From NCBI GenBank assembly GCA_030123545.1, contig CP126124.1:496001-560000 (forward strand): a DNA stretch of 64,000 nt. The letters run 5' to 3'. The stretch's first letter is position 1. Each line of letters opens with the position of its first letter. Origin of the DNA: Burkholderiaceae bacterium (GTDB lineage: Bacteria; Pseudomonadota; Gammaproteobacteria; Burkholderiales; Burkholderiaceae_C). Positions 42,217 through 52,233 of this stretch are shown here, piece by piece. The notes under the pieces are model-generated. The model did not search any database. It saw only the letters and a list, made by a program, of their open reading frames with translations, and was not told where the DNA came from. A program made the position numbers and the translations under genes.

Positions 42217-43338
42217 TCAAGCTGCCGTCACCTGCCGCAGCAGCGCCGCGTTCACCTCGCTCGCCTTCTCCAGCATCGCCATGTGGCCGGCGTGATCGAA
42301 CAGCAGCACCTGCGCGCCGGGCGGCGCCTGTGCGGCCTGGGCCGACGGGATCACCCGATCCTCCTTGCCCCACAGCACCAGCACTGGCTTGTCGAATCGG
42401 TTCAGCGCGTCGGCCAGCACCGTCGTCTGCCGGCCGTCGTGGAACAGTGCGGCGGCGAGTTCTTCGAGCAGCGGCGCGATGCCGTCCATGCGCTTGTACT
42501 TGAGCAGGTCGTCGATCATCTGCCGGCTCACCAGGGCCGGGTCGGCAAACAGTTGCTCGAGCACGGGCTTCAGGTCCCGCCGCGACTGTGCCTTGACGAA
42601 ACCGTCGGTGTAGCCGGTGTTGATCTCGCGGCCCAGGCCGGCCGGGCTGACAAGTGCCAAGCTCGCGACGCGCGCCGGGTGCTGCGCGGCGAGCTGGATC
42701 GCGACCGCGCCGCCCATCGAGTGGCCGACCAGATGCATCGGACCGTTCAGGCCGGCGGCGGTCATGAATTTGTGCACGAAGCCCGCCAGCGCCGCGATCG
42801 AGGTGCCGGGCAGCTTCGCGCTGCTCTGGCCGTGCGCCGGCAGATCGAGCGCGATCGCCGGCGCGCGCGCCGCGACCGCATCCAGGTTGAACAGCCAGTT
42901 GTTCAGGTCGCCGCCGAAGCCGTGGATGAACAGCACCGGCACGCCTTGCTCCGGCCCGCGCCGCGCGTAGCGCACGCGAATGCCGTCGACCTCGGCGAAC
43001 TGGAACGCCGGGCCGGCGTCCTCGTCGCCGGTACCGGCCTCGGGCACCTCGAACGCGGCGATATAGGCGTCGATGTCGGCGTCGCTGACCTCGGGTTCGG
43101 CCAGCACCGCGAGCAGGCCCTTCACCGGCAGCAGTTCGCCGCTCTGGGCGACGATGCGGCGCAGCAGCCCGGCGTCGGTGGCCTCCACCGCGTTCGAGAT
43201 CTTGTCGGTGTCGACGTCGACCAGCGGCTGGCCGACCTCGATGCGCGCGCCCTCGGCGACCAGCCAGTCCTGCACCGTGCCTTCGCGCATCTCCAGCCCC
43301 CACTTTGGCATCACGACGGGAGTGATTGCGTTCGCCAT
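42217..43338 (-). CDS. acoC: Acetoin dehydrogenase E2 component (lipoyl domain plus alpha/beta hydrolase)
   Basis: Dihydrolipoamide acetyltransferase of the acetoin dehydrogenase complex, which cleaves acetoin to acetyl-CoA and acetaldehyde. The 373 residues from ATG 43338 hold a lipoyl domain (about 1-80) with the modified Lys46 in DVDTDKISNAVEA. An alpha/beta-hydrolase domain follows (about 115-370) with HGFGGDLNNW, the nucleophile elbow GHSMGG and a C-terminal DHAGHM. This hydrolase-like catalytic domain sets AcoC apart from pyruvate dehydrogenase E2. Its start overlaps the acoB stop by ATGA. Confidence 0.93.
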   Translation of the reverse strand: MANAITPVVMPKWGLEMREGTVQDWLVAEGARIEVGQPLVDVDTDKISNAVEATDAGLLRRIVAQSGELLPVKGLLAVLAEPEVSDADIDAYIAAFEVPEAGTGDEDAGPAFQFAEVDGIRVRYARRGPEQGVPVLFIHGFGGDLNNWLFNLDAVAARAPAIALDLPAHGQSSAKLPGTSIAALAGFVHKFMTAAGLNGPMHLVGHSMGGAVAIQLAAQHPARVASLALVSPAGLGREINTGYTDGFVKAQSRRDLKPVLEQLFADPALVSRQMIDDLLKYKRMDGIAPLLEELAAALFHDGRQTTVLADALNRFDKPVLVLWGKEDRVIPSAQAAQAPPGAQVLLFDHAGHMAMLEKASEVNAALLRQVTAA

Positions 43339-44357
43339 CAGTGCTTCCCTCCCTTGGCCCAAGTGCGGCGCGCGGCCTCGACGATCTGCGTGCTGCTGGG
43401 GATGTACAGGTCTTCCAGCGCCGGCGAGAACGGCACCGGCGTGTGCGGCGGCGCGACCATCTGGATCGGCGCCTTCAGTGCCTCGAACGCCTGCATCGCC
43501 ACCTGCGCCGCGATGTCGGTCGCGATGTTGCAGCGCGGACTGGCCTCGTCGACCACGACGAGGCGGCCGGTGTTTTCCACCGTCTCGAGCACGGTGTCGA
43601 TGTCGAGCGGCGACAGCGTGCGCAGATCGACCACCTCGGCCTCGATGCCTTCTTTGGCGAGCGTGGCGGCCGCCTCCAGCGCGCGATGCACCATCAGCCC
43701 GTAGGTGACGATCGACACATGCTTGCCGTCGCGCACGATGTTCGCCTCGCCGAACGGGATCGCGTACGAGTTCTCCGGCACCTCGCCTTCCAGCCCATAC
43801 AAGTTCTTGTGCTCGCAGAAGATCACCGGGTCGTTGTCGCGGATCGATTGGATCAGCAGGCCCTTGGTGTCGTACGGCGTGCTCGGGCACACCACCTTCA
43901 GCCCCGGAATGTGGGTGAACAGCGGCGTGAGCATCTGCGAGTGCTGCGCCGCGGCGCGAAAGCCGGCGCCGACCATGCAGCGGATCACGACCGGCGTCTC
44001 GGCCTTGCCGCCGAACATGTAGCGGAACTTGGCCGCCTGGTTGTAGATCTGGTCGAAGCACACGCCCATGAAGTCGATGAACATCAGCTCGGCGATCGGG
44101 CGCATGCCGCAGGCGGCGGCGCCGATCGCCGCGCCGACGTAGGCGGACTCCGACAGCGGCGTGTCGAGCAGCCGGTCGCCGTGCTTCGCGTACAGCCCCT
44201 TGGTCACGCCGAGCACGCCGCCCCAGGCGTCCTTCTCGCCTTCGGCGCCGGCGCCGCCGACGATATCCTCGCCGAGCATGATCACGCTCGAGTCGCGGGT
44301 CATTTCCTGGTCGATCGCCTCGTTGATCGCCAGCTTCATGCTGAGTTTGCGGGCCAT
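43338..44357 (-). CDS. acoB: Acetoin dehydrogenase E1 beta subunit
   Basis: Beta chain of the thiamine-diphosphate E1 component. The 339 residues from ATG 44357 show INEAIDQEMTRDSSVIMLGEDI, the substrate-site segment DTPLSESAYVGAAIGAA, FIDFMGVCFDQIYNQAAK, and VVDLRTLSPLDIDTVLETV. An AGGAG lies about 8 nt upstream. It sits between acoA and acoC, coupled to the latter. Confidence 0.93.
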   Translation of the reverse strand: MARKLSMKLAINEAIDQEMTRDSSVIMLGEDIVGGAGAEGEKDAWGGVLGVTKGLYAKHGDRLLDTPLSESAYVGAAIGAAACGMRPIAELMFIDFMGVCFDQIYNQAAKFRYMFGGKAETPVVIRCMVGAGFRAAAQHSQMLTPLFTHIPGLKVVCPSTPYDTKGLLIQSIRDNDPVIFCEHKNLYGLEGEVPENSYAIPFGEANIVRDGKHVSIVTYGLMVHRALEAAATLAKEGIEAEVVDLRTLSPLDIDTVLETVENTGRLVVVDEASPRCNIATDIAAQVAMQAFEALKAPIQMVAPPHTPVPFSPALEDLYIPSSTQIVEAARRTWAKGGKH

Positions 44358-44383
44358 GATCAAAGTCTCCTCGATGGTGGAAC

Positions 44384-45382
44384 TCAATACGTGACGTAGA
44401 CGTCGGTGACGAGGTCGGCCGCCGTCGGCAGCGGCGCCGCCTTCGCTTCCTGCACCGCGCGCTCGATCAGCGCGGCGACCTCTTTGTCGATCGCGTCGAG
44501 TTCGGGTTGCTTGACGACGCCGGCCTCGGTCACGCGCGCCGAGAAGGACTTCAGGCAGTCGCGGTTCGCGCGGATGTCGTCGAGCTCGCCGGTGCCGCGA
44601 TAGGTCTGCGCATCGCCTTCGAAGTGGCCGTAGAAGCGCACCATCTTGCATTCCAGCAGCGACGGGCCGCCGCCCTCGCGTGCGCGGCGGATCACTTCGC
44701 CGGCTGCCTCGTGCACCGCGAAGAAGTCGGTGCCGTCGACGGTGACGCCCGGCACGCCGAAGCCGGACGCGCGGTCCACGTAGCTGTCGACCGCGGTGCC
44801 GTAATCGCGGGAAGTTGATTCGGCGTAGCCGTTATTCTCGATCACGAAGATCACCGGCAGGTTCCACACCGCGGCCAGGTTCAGGCTCTCGAGGAACGTA
44901 CCCTGGTTCGACGCGCCGTCGCCGACGAAGGTGATGCCGACCTCGCCCTTGCCGCGGAACTTCGCGGCCAGCGCGGCGCCGCAGATCAGCGGCGCGCCGG
45001 CGCCGAGGATGCCGTTGGCGCCCATCATGCCCTTGGACAGGTCGGCGATGTGCATCGAGCCGCCCTTGCCGTTGCAGGCGCCGCCGGTCTTGCCGTAGAT
45101 CTCCTTCATCATCGCGACCACGTCGACGCCCTTGGCGATGCAGTGGCCGTGACCGCGGTGCGTGCTGGCGATGCGGTCGCCGTCGTTCAGGTGGTGCAGG
45201 ATGCCGACCCCGGCCGCTTCCTCGCCGGCATACAGGTGCACGAAACCGGGGATGTCGCCGCGCGAGAAGTCCACGTGCAGGCGTTCCTCGAAATCGCGGA
45301 TCGTGCGCATCCTGCGGTAGCAGGCGAGCAGCTCGTCGTGGTCCAGCGGCAGCGCGGCCGGTGAAGTCTTCTTCGCGGTCAT
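44384..45382 (-). CDS. acoA: Acetoin dehydrogenase E1 alpha subunit
   Basis: Alpha chain of E1, holding the thiamine-diphosphate motif GDGASNQGTFLESLNLAAVW ending in the metal-binding Asn (IENNGYAES). Other features of the 332 residues are HLYAGEEAAGVGILHHLNDGD, STHRGHGHCIAKG and the phosphorylation-loop-like YRGTGE. The start is ATG 45382, overlapping the acoX stop, with AAGGAG 7 nt upstream inside acoX. No dihydrolipoamide dehydrogenase (E3) gene is nearby, so E3 must come from elsewhere in the genome. Confidence 0.93.
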   Translation of the reverse strand: MTAKKTSPAALPLDHDELLACYRRMRTIRDFEERLHVDFSRGDIPGFVHLYAGEEAAGVGILHHLNDGDRIASTHRGHGHCIAKGVDVVAMMKEIYGKTGGACNGKGGSMHIADLSKGMMGANGILGAGAPLICGAALAAKFRGKGEVGITFVGDGASNQGTFLESLNLAAVWNLPVIFVIENNGYAESTSRDYGTAVDSYVDRASGFGVPGVTVDGTDFFAVHEAAGEVIRRAREGGGPSLLECKMVRFYGHFEGDAQTYRGTGELDDIRANRDCLKSFSARVTEAGVVKQPELDAIDKEVAALIERAVQEAKAAPLPTAADLVTDVYVTY

Positions 45383-46623
45383 GCGAGTCTCCTTTGAAGG
45401 TGCGAAGGGGCCAGGGAAAGGGTGAAGTGCGCGCGCGCCGGGTGCTGCGGCACCGGTGCGGGCGACCGTTCGATCGATGCGGCGTCGCACAGCGCCGCCG
45501 GCGGATCACGCAGCAATCCTTGCTGTGCGGCATGGCGCAGGCAGGCGGCGACGTCGATCGAGCGGAACGCGCGCTCGTGCAGCGTGACCGTCAGCAGGTC
45601 TTCCGGGCCGAACGTGAGCTCGCGCTCGCCATCGAGCGCGACCACGCCGCCGCGCTGGCGCACGCGCACCGGCTCGCCGTCGGCCAGCCGGTGCCAGCCG
45701 TGCACCGGCACCGGCCGCAGCAGCCCGGGCGCGATCGGCGCCTGCAAGTGAAACAGCGGCGCGGCCGAGGCATCGGCCGCGTCGTCCTCCGGTGACTCCA
45801 GCTCGACGCGCAGGCCGCCCGGTTCGCGGCGACCGATCGGCGCCAGCAGCCCGCCGATCGCCGACAAGCCGATCGCCTCCGGCTCGGCGAACGCCAGGTA
45901 CAACGCGGCGAGCGAGTCGGTTTTCCACAGCGCCTTCGCGCCGATGTAGTGCTCGCGCGCGATCGCCACATCGACCAGCGCGATGTCGTGCCGCGCATCG
46001 GCGCGGCCGTCGTTCAGCGTCACGTCGAGCCGCTTGTTCCAGGCCAGCGCCTGTGCGGCCGGAATGCGCCCGTTCGCGTACAGCCCCACCGCGAGTCCGG
46101 CCAGGGTGGCTTCGCGCATTTCGGGGTAGGCGTTGTTGGTGCCGGTGGACAGGCCGGCGATCGGCACCTGGCCGCATTCGCGCACGACCGCCCGGTGCGT
46201 GCCGTCGCCGCCCAGCACGACGATCGCAGCGACGCCGGCCTCGCGCAGCAGCCGGGCCGCGCGCAAGCTGTCGTCCACGCGCGCCGTGACCGGCATCGCC
46301 AGCCATTCCAGCCGCGGCCAATGGTGGCTCGCGCCGGCCGCCGCGCGCTCGCGCGCCAGATGGCGCTCGAGCATCGGCTTCAGGCCCTCGCGGTCCGGCA
46401 TCATCAGCACGCATGCGACGCCGCAGGCGCCGAGCGCCGCCATCGCGCGCAGCACGATGTTCACCCGGTCGGCCAGTTGCAGGCTACCGGCGTTCGCCAC
46501 CACGCGCCGGATGTCGCGCGCCGACACCGGGTTCGCGACGATCCCGACGACCGGACCGTTGGCCCCGGGGGCGCGTTTCTCGTCGTGTGCCTGAGCGGCT
46601 GTTGTTTGCGCGACGCGGCGCAT
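45379..46623 (-). CDS. acoX: AcoX, acetoin-operon NAD kinase-like protein
   Basis: First gene of acoXABC. The 414 residues from ATG 46623 (AGGAGA upstream) carry an ATP-NAD/diacylglycerol kinase-like fold: VGIVANPVSARDIRRVVA at the N-terminus, the signature VVLGGDGTHRAVV and LSTGTNNAYPE. In known acetoin operons this gene is conserved, but its exact reaction is unsettled. A sigma-54 promoter lies 36-50 bp before its start, and the activator gene acoR is 3 kb upstream. Confidence 0.9.
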   Translation of the reverse strand: MRRVAQTTAAQAHDEKRAPGANGPVVGIVANPVSARDIRRVVANAGSLQLADRVNIVLRAMAALGACGVACVLMMPDREGLKPMLERHLARERAAAGASHHWPRLEWLAMPVTARVDDSLRAARLLREAGVAAIVVLGGDGTHRAVVRECGQVPIAGLSTGTNNAYPEMREATLAGLAVGLYANGRIPAAQALAWNKRLDVTLNDGRADARHDIALVDVAIAREHYIGAKALWKTDSLAALYLAFAEPEAIGLSAIGGLLAPIGRREPGGLRVELESPEDDAADASAAPLFHLQAPIAPGLLRPVPVHGWHRLADGEPVRVRQRGGVVALDGERELTFGPEDLLTVTLHERAFRSIDVAACLRHAAQQGLLRDPPAALCDAASIERSPAPVPQHPARAHFTLSLAPSHLQRRLA

Positions 46624-46658
46624 GGCTGTCTCCTGCGTTGCCTTGGACCAGCACAGAT

Positions 46659-46673
46659 GCAAGGCCCATGCCA
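46659..46673 (-). promoter_or_regulatory. Sigma-54 (-24/-12) promoter of acoXABC
   Basis: On the minus strand the sequence reads TGGCATG-GGCC-TTGC, matching the RpoN consensus TGGCACG-N4-TTGC with a single mismatch and the exact GG-to-GC spacing. The predicted transcript start is near 46648, about 25 nt before the acoX ATG. Acetoin operons are classically driven by RpoN with AcoR, and acoR is present in this window. Confidence 0.8.
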
Positions 46674-46759
46674 CGCGGGAATGCGGCGCTCAGGGGGTGG
46701 AAGGCGAGGGATTACCCGCAGAAAACCGGGATGTCACCGGACACGGATGGGGTCGGCGT

Positions 46760-46773
46760 GTGACAGCTGTCAC
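46760..46773. promoter_or_regulatory. 14-bp palindrome, candidate AcoR upstream activator site
   Basis: GTGACAGCTGTCAC is a perfect palindrome lying 87 bp upstream of the -24 element, a normal distance for an enhancer-binding protein that loops to RpoN polymerase. A weaker dyad TGTC-ACCG-GACA lies between it and the promoter (about 46727-46742). Assignment to AcoR is inferred from position. Confidence 0.55.
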
Positions 46774-46816
46774 CGGTACGGGTGTCTCGGGTGAACGGCT
46801 GCGCGGCGACCGGCGT

Positions 46817-47542
46817 CTACCGGGCGGCCACGCGCAGTTCGGTCGATGCCGTCTGCTTCTTCACCGCCGCAAACGCGCTCAGCCGCAGCCATGCCTGCAG
46901 CTCGATCTCGCGCTCGCGACGGCCTGTGAACCGGATGCGGCCACGATCCCTGGCCTGCGTCAGGTTCACGTACCCCAGCCACACTTCCGTCAGCGTACGC
47001 AGGTCGGTGGCCACATACAGATCGACATCGAAGCCGGGGTCCACCAGACACAGATCGACATCGCGTCCGGGTTCGACGACCAGCCAGTAGTTGCGCTGCG
47101 GTGGTTCGCGGTCGCCCAGGATGAACTCGATCGTGGTGCGTGCCGTCGGCGGCGGTTCGGGATTGACGTTGCGGCGGATGTCCCACATCAACAGATTGGC
47201 GTCCAGATGGCGCAACGTTGCTTCGGTCGTCACCCAGCGTTGTCCCCACACGCCCACCGCCTCGACGATGGGTCGAAGTTCGCGGCCCGCCGCTGTCAGA
47301 TGGTATTCATGCGGCTCGCCTGCACGAAGCGGCGCCCTGCGCTCGACGATGCCGGCCGCTTCCAGCTCCTTCAGCCGTTTCGCCAGCAGCGCGGACGACA
47401 TGCGTGGAACGCCGCGCCGCAGATCGTTGAATCGGCTCGATCCCAGCATCAGCTCGCGCACGACGAGCAGGGTCCAGCGACAGCACAGCACCTCCGTGGC
47501 CATGGCCACCGGACAGAACTGGTGATAGCTGCTCTCCGACAT
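46817..47542 (-). CDS. HxlR-family transcriptional regulator with C-terminal extension
   Basis: 241 residues from ATG 47542. The N-terminal HxlR winged helix (about 8-100) shows CPVAMATEVLCCRWTLLVVR, RFNDLRRGVPRMSSALLAKR and HEYHLTAAGREL. The C-terminal ~130 residues form a second, SCP2-like domain (NYWLVVEPGRDVDLCLVDPG) of the kind attached to this subfamily. It is divergent from a methyltransferase gene across a 208-bp region with two GGTTCA/TGAACC dyads, which are likely its operators. The ligand is unknown. Confidence 0.85.
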   Translation of the reverse strand: MSESSYHQFCPVAMATEVLCCRWTLLVVRELMLGSSRFNDLRRGVPRMSSALLAKRLKELEAAGIVERRAPLRAGEPHEYHLTAAGRELRPIVEAVGVWGQRWVTTEATLRHLDANLLMWDIRRNVNPEPPPTARTTIEFILGDREPPQRNYWLVVEPGRDVDLCLVDPGFDVDLYVATDLRTLTEVWLGYVNLTQARDRGRIRFTGRREREIELQAWLRLSAFAAVKKQTASTELRVAAR

Positions 47543-47620
47543 CCGCCATCCTCGTGCGCAGGGGTTCCGCGCTCCGGGCATCGAATCTACGCCGATAGTG
47601 CCATCCTCGCCACTGCGGCA

Positions 47621-47665
47621 GTTCAGATCCTGAACCAGCGCGGTTCACAAACAGAACTTGAACCG
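47621..47665. promoter_or_regulatory. Two dyads between hxlR-type gene and methyltransferase gene
   Basis: GTTCAG-ATC-CTGAAC (47621-47635) and CGGTTCA-N11-TGAACCG (47641-47665) share the half-site GTTCA and lie midway in the divergent spacer. They are the obvious candidate operators for the adjacent HxlR-type regulator. Confidence 0.5.
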
Positions 47666-47750
47666 ACCCGGGCCCGGGATCACCATGGATCGCGCGGCGT
47701 CCCTGGACCGGGGCGTCCCGTTCGGCCACCTGACCTTATCGGAGGCTCTC

Positions 47751-48578
47751 ATGACGAGCAGCACCATTCTCGAAGCACCGACCATCGACTACGCCGCCAT
47801 CAAGGATCGCCAGAAGACCGTCTGGTCGTCCGGCGACTACGCGCTGATCGGCACTACCTTGCAGATCATGGGTGAGAGCCTGTGCGAAGCGCTCGACCTG
47901 CGCGCCGCGAGCCGCGTGCTGGACGTCGCGGCCGGCAACGGCAACGCCACGCTGGCGGCCGCGCGGCGCTTCGCGCATGTCACGTCGACCGACTATGTGG
48001 AAGCCTTGCTCGAGCGCGGCCGCGAACGGGCCGCTGCCGAACGGTTGCCGGTCGAGTTTCGCGTCGCCGACGCCGAAGCGTTGCCGTTTGCCGACGGCAG
48101 CTTCGACGTAGCCTTGTCGACCGTCGGCGTGATGTTTGCACCGCATCAGGAGCAGGCCGCCGCGGAAATGATGCGCGTGGTGCGTCCGGGCGGGCGCATC
48201 GGGCTCGCCAGCTGGACGCCGGACGGCTTCATCGGCCAGATACTGAAGGCGGTCGGCAAGTATGTGCCGCCGCCGGCCGGTCTGCGGCCAACGGTGCGCT
48301 GGGGCACGGAGCAGGGATTGCGGGAACTGTTCCCGGGCCAGCGGGTGCAGGCGACGGTGCGCGACTTCGTGTTCCGCTACGAATCGCCGCGCCATTGGGT
48401 CGATGTCTTTCGCGCGTACTACGGGCCGGTGCACCGCGCGTTTGCCGCGCTTGCGCCCGACAAGCAGGAGCTGCTCGAACGCGACATCCTCGAGCTGCTG
48501 GCGCGCTTCAACGGCGGCGGCGAGACACTGCGTGTTCCGGGTGCCTATCTGGAGGCGGTGATCGAGCGCAATTCCTGA
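47751..48578 (+). CDS. Class I SAM-dependent methyltransferase
   Basis: 275 residues from ATG 47751; the longer frame from 47658 lies in the operator region. The SAM-binding motif is VLDVAAGNGNATLAAAR, motif II is DAEALPFADGSFDVALS, and VRPGGRIGLASWTP follows, the pattern of UbiE/arsenite methyltransferase-like small-molecule enzymes. The acceptor cannot be told. The gene is divergent from the HxlR-type regulator, which probably controls it. Confidence 0.85.
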   Translation: MTSSTILEAPTIDYAAIKDRQKTVWSSGDYALIGTTLQIMGESLCEALDLRAASRVLDVAAGNGNATLAAARRFAHVTSTDYVEALLERGRERAAAERLPVEFRVADAEALPFADGSFDVALSTVGVMFAPHQEQAAAEMMRVVRPGGRIGLASWTPDGFIGQILKAVGKYVPPPAGLRPTVRWGTEQGLRELFPGQRVQATVRDFVFRYESPRHWVDVFRAYYGPVHRAFAALAPDKQELLERDILELLARFNGGGETLRVPGAYLEAVIERNS

Positions 48579-48614
48579 CCACGCGGGTCGGTATGCGCCA
48601 AGCGCCGGCGCCCT

Positions 48615-49445
48615 TCAGCCCGTCAGACCGAAGCGCTGCCGTATTCCGGTCAGCAGCGCTTCGTCGCCGAGTTCCTTGCGCGCCTGCATCGCGGCGAGCG
48701 CGTCGGCGCCGGTCACGTAGCGCACCTGCGCGCTGCCGTCGGTTGCCGCGTCGTATAGGGCCTGCGCCAGCTGTTCGGGCGAGGACGAGGCGCCGCCGGC
48801 GGCCCGATTCGCCTGGAACACCGCCATCACCTTGCGGATCGACTCCGCGTAGGGACCACCGTCGCCGTCGAAGGTGCGTACCAGCGAACGGCCCGAAAAG
48901 TCGGTCGCGACCGCGCCTGGCGCGAACACCTTGACGCGGATGCCGAGCGGAGCGAGTTCGTGGCTCAGCGATTCGGAGAACCCGACCACCGCGTACTTCG
49001 ACGCCGCATACAGCGAATACAGCGGCATCGCGACGAGGCCGGTCAATGAAGCGATGTTGATGATCACGCCGCCGCCGCGCTCGCGCATCTGCGGCAGCAC
49101 CGCGCGCGTCACGGCGAGCACGCCGCCGACGTTGGTGCGGAACTCGCGGTCGATCACCTCGGGCGTCGCGCTCTCGAACGGGCCGAACAGACCGTAACCG
49201 GCGTTGTTGATCAGCACGTCGATCTGGCCGAAGCGCGCGAGCGCCTGACTCACCGCGTGATCGACCGAGTTCGGGTCGGTCACGTCGAGCGCGAAGGTCT
49301 CGACGCGCCCCGCGCCCGGCTCGAAGCGGGCCGTCTCGGGCTTGCGCAGCGTCGCCGCGACGTTCCAGCCCTGCTCGGCAAAGCGGCGCACCGCAGCCGC
49401 GCCAATGCCGGACGAGCAGCCGGTAATCAGGACGGTGGAAGCCAT
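48615..49445 (-). CDS. Short-chain dehydrogenase/reductase downstream of acoR
   Basis: 276 residues, classical SDR with the glycine motif LITGCSSGIG, NNAG, the active-site Ser in NIASLTGLV and YAASK. The length and FETFALDVTDP-like segment place it with NADP-type oxidoreductases of broad substrate range. It lies 40 bp downstream of acoR on the same strand. A role in acetoin/diacetyl or butanediol interconversion is possible from position, but the sequence is not a recognisable acetoin reductase. Confidence 0.85.
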   Translation of the reverse strand: MASTVLITGCSSGIGAAAVRRFAEQGWNVAATLRKPETARFEPGAGRVETFALDVTDPNSVDHAVSQALARFGQIDVLINNAGYGLFGPFESATPEVIDREFRTNVGGVLAVTRAVLPQMRERGGGVIINIASLTGLVAMPLYSLYAASKYAVVGFSESLSHELAPLGIRVKVFAPGAVATDFSGRSLVRTFDGDGGPYAESIRKVMAVFQANRAAGGASSSPEQLAQALYDAATDGSAQVRYVTGADALAAMQARKELGDEALLTGIRQRFGLTG

Positions 49446-49485
49446 CGGCGAATCTCCTGGGGTTAGAAGGACGGGAAGGACTGGA

Positions 49486-51537
<2,052 letters not shown>

Positions 51538-51636
51538 CGCGGAATGCGCGCCGGCTGCGGCGCTGCTCGTTCACTCTAGCAGCTTGCGTGCGAACGCGCG
51601 CAACAAATCGTCGCGCGTGCGGTGCCGCCGCCGGCG

Positions 51637-52104
51637 CTATCGATCCACCGGGATGAACAGGCTTTCCTTGACCTCTTCCATCACCACGTAGCTGCGCGAT
51701 TCGGCGCTGACCGGCAATTTCTTCAGCAGGTCGCCGAGCAGGTTGCGGTATTCGTTCATGCCGTGCAGCCGGGCCTTCACCAGGTAGTCGAAGCCGCCCG
51801 ACACCAGATGGCATTCCATCACGTCGGGCAGGTGCAGCAGCTCGTCGCGCACCTTGTCGAACAGATCGCCGGACTTGGCCGACAGCGTGATCTCGATGAA
51901 CACCAGCAGCGTCTTGCCGAGCGCGGCCGGGTCGACGCGCGCGTGGTAGCCGGTGATGACACCGCTGCGCTCCAGCCGGCGCACGCGTTCCGAACAGGGC
52001 GAGGTCGACAGGCCGATCTGTCCGGCCAGTTCGGTCATCGAAATGCGCCCGTCGCGCTGCAGCGTGTCGAGGATCTTCAGGTCGATTCGGTCCAGGTCGG
52101 TCAT
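51637..52104 (-). CDS. Lrp/AsnC-family regulator of D-amino acid catabolism
   Basis: 155 residues from ATG 52104. An N-terminal winged helix (LDRIDLKILDTLQRDGRISM, then STSPCSERVRRLERSGVI) is followed by the ligand-binding RAM domain (VMECHLVSGGFDYLVKARLH). It is divergent from dadA across 129 bp of AT-rich DNA. This is the standard arrangement of a local Lrp-type activator of the D-amino acid dehydrogenase gene, responding to alanine or other amino acids. Confidence 0.92.
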   Translation of the reverse strand: MTDLDRIDLKILDTLQRDGRISMTELAGQIGLSTSPCSERVRRLERSGVITGYHARVDPAALGKTLLVFIEITLSAKSGDLFDKVRDELLHLPDVMECHLVSGGFDYLVKARLHGMNEYRNLLGDLLKKLPVSAESRSYVVMEEVKESLFIPVDR

Positions 52105-52233
52105 TTCACTGCTCCGGCGAGTTTTGTCGGACCATTTCAGTCTCATTTACTGCATTCAACCATTTTTTCGGTGAAATTTATCAGAAGCAAATCAATAAAC
52201 TCACATTAATACCTGTATAGATAGGAGACGGCG
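52105..52233. promoter_or_regulatory. AT-rich divergent control region between lrp-type gene and dadA
   Basis: This is the most AT-rich stretch in the neighbourhood, with T-tracts (ATTTTTTCGGTGAAATTT) of the kind Lrp-type proteins favour. AGGAGA directly precedes the dadA start at 52234. A candidate -10 TATAGA is present near 52215. Exact Lrp sites cannot be set by eye. Confidence 0.5.

Noticed and set aside
48615..49445. SDR beside acoR as acetoin (diacetyl) reductase
   Set aside because: Only general SDR motifs are visible. Position near acoR is suggestive, but the sequence has no feature specific to acetoin reductases.
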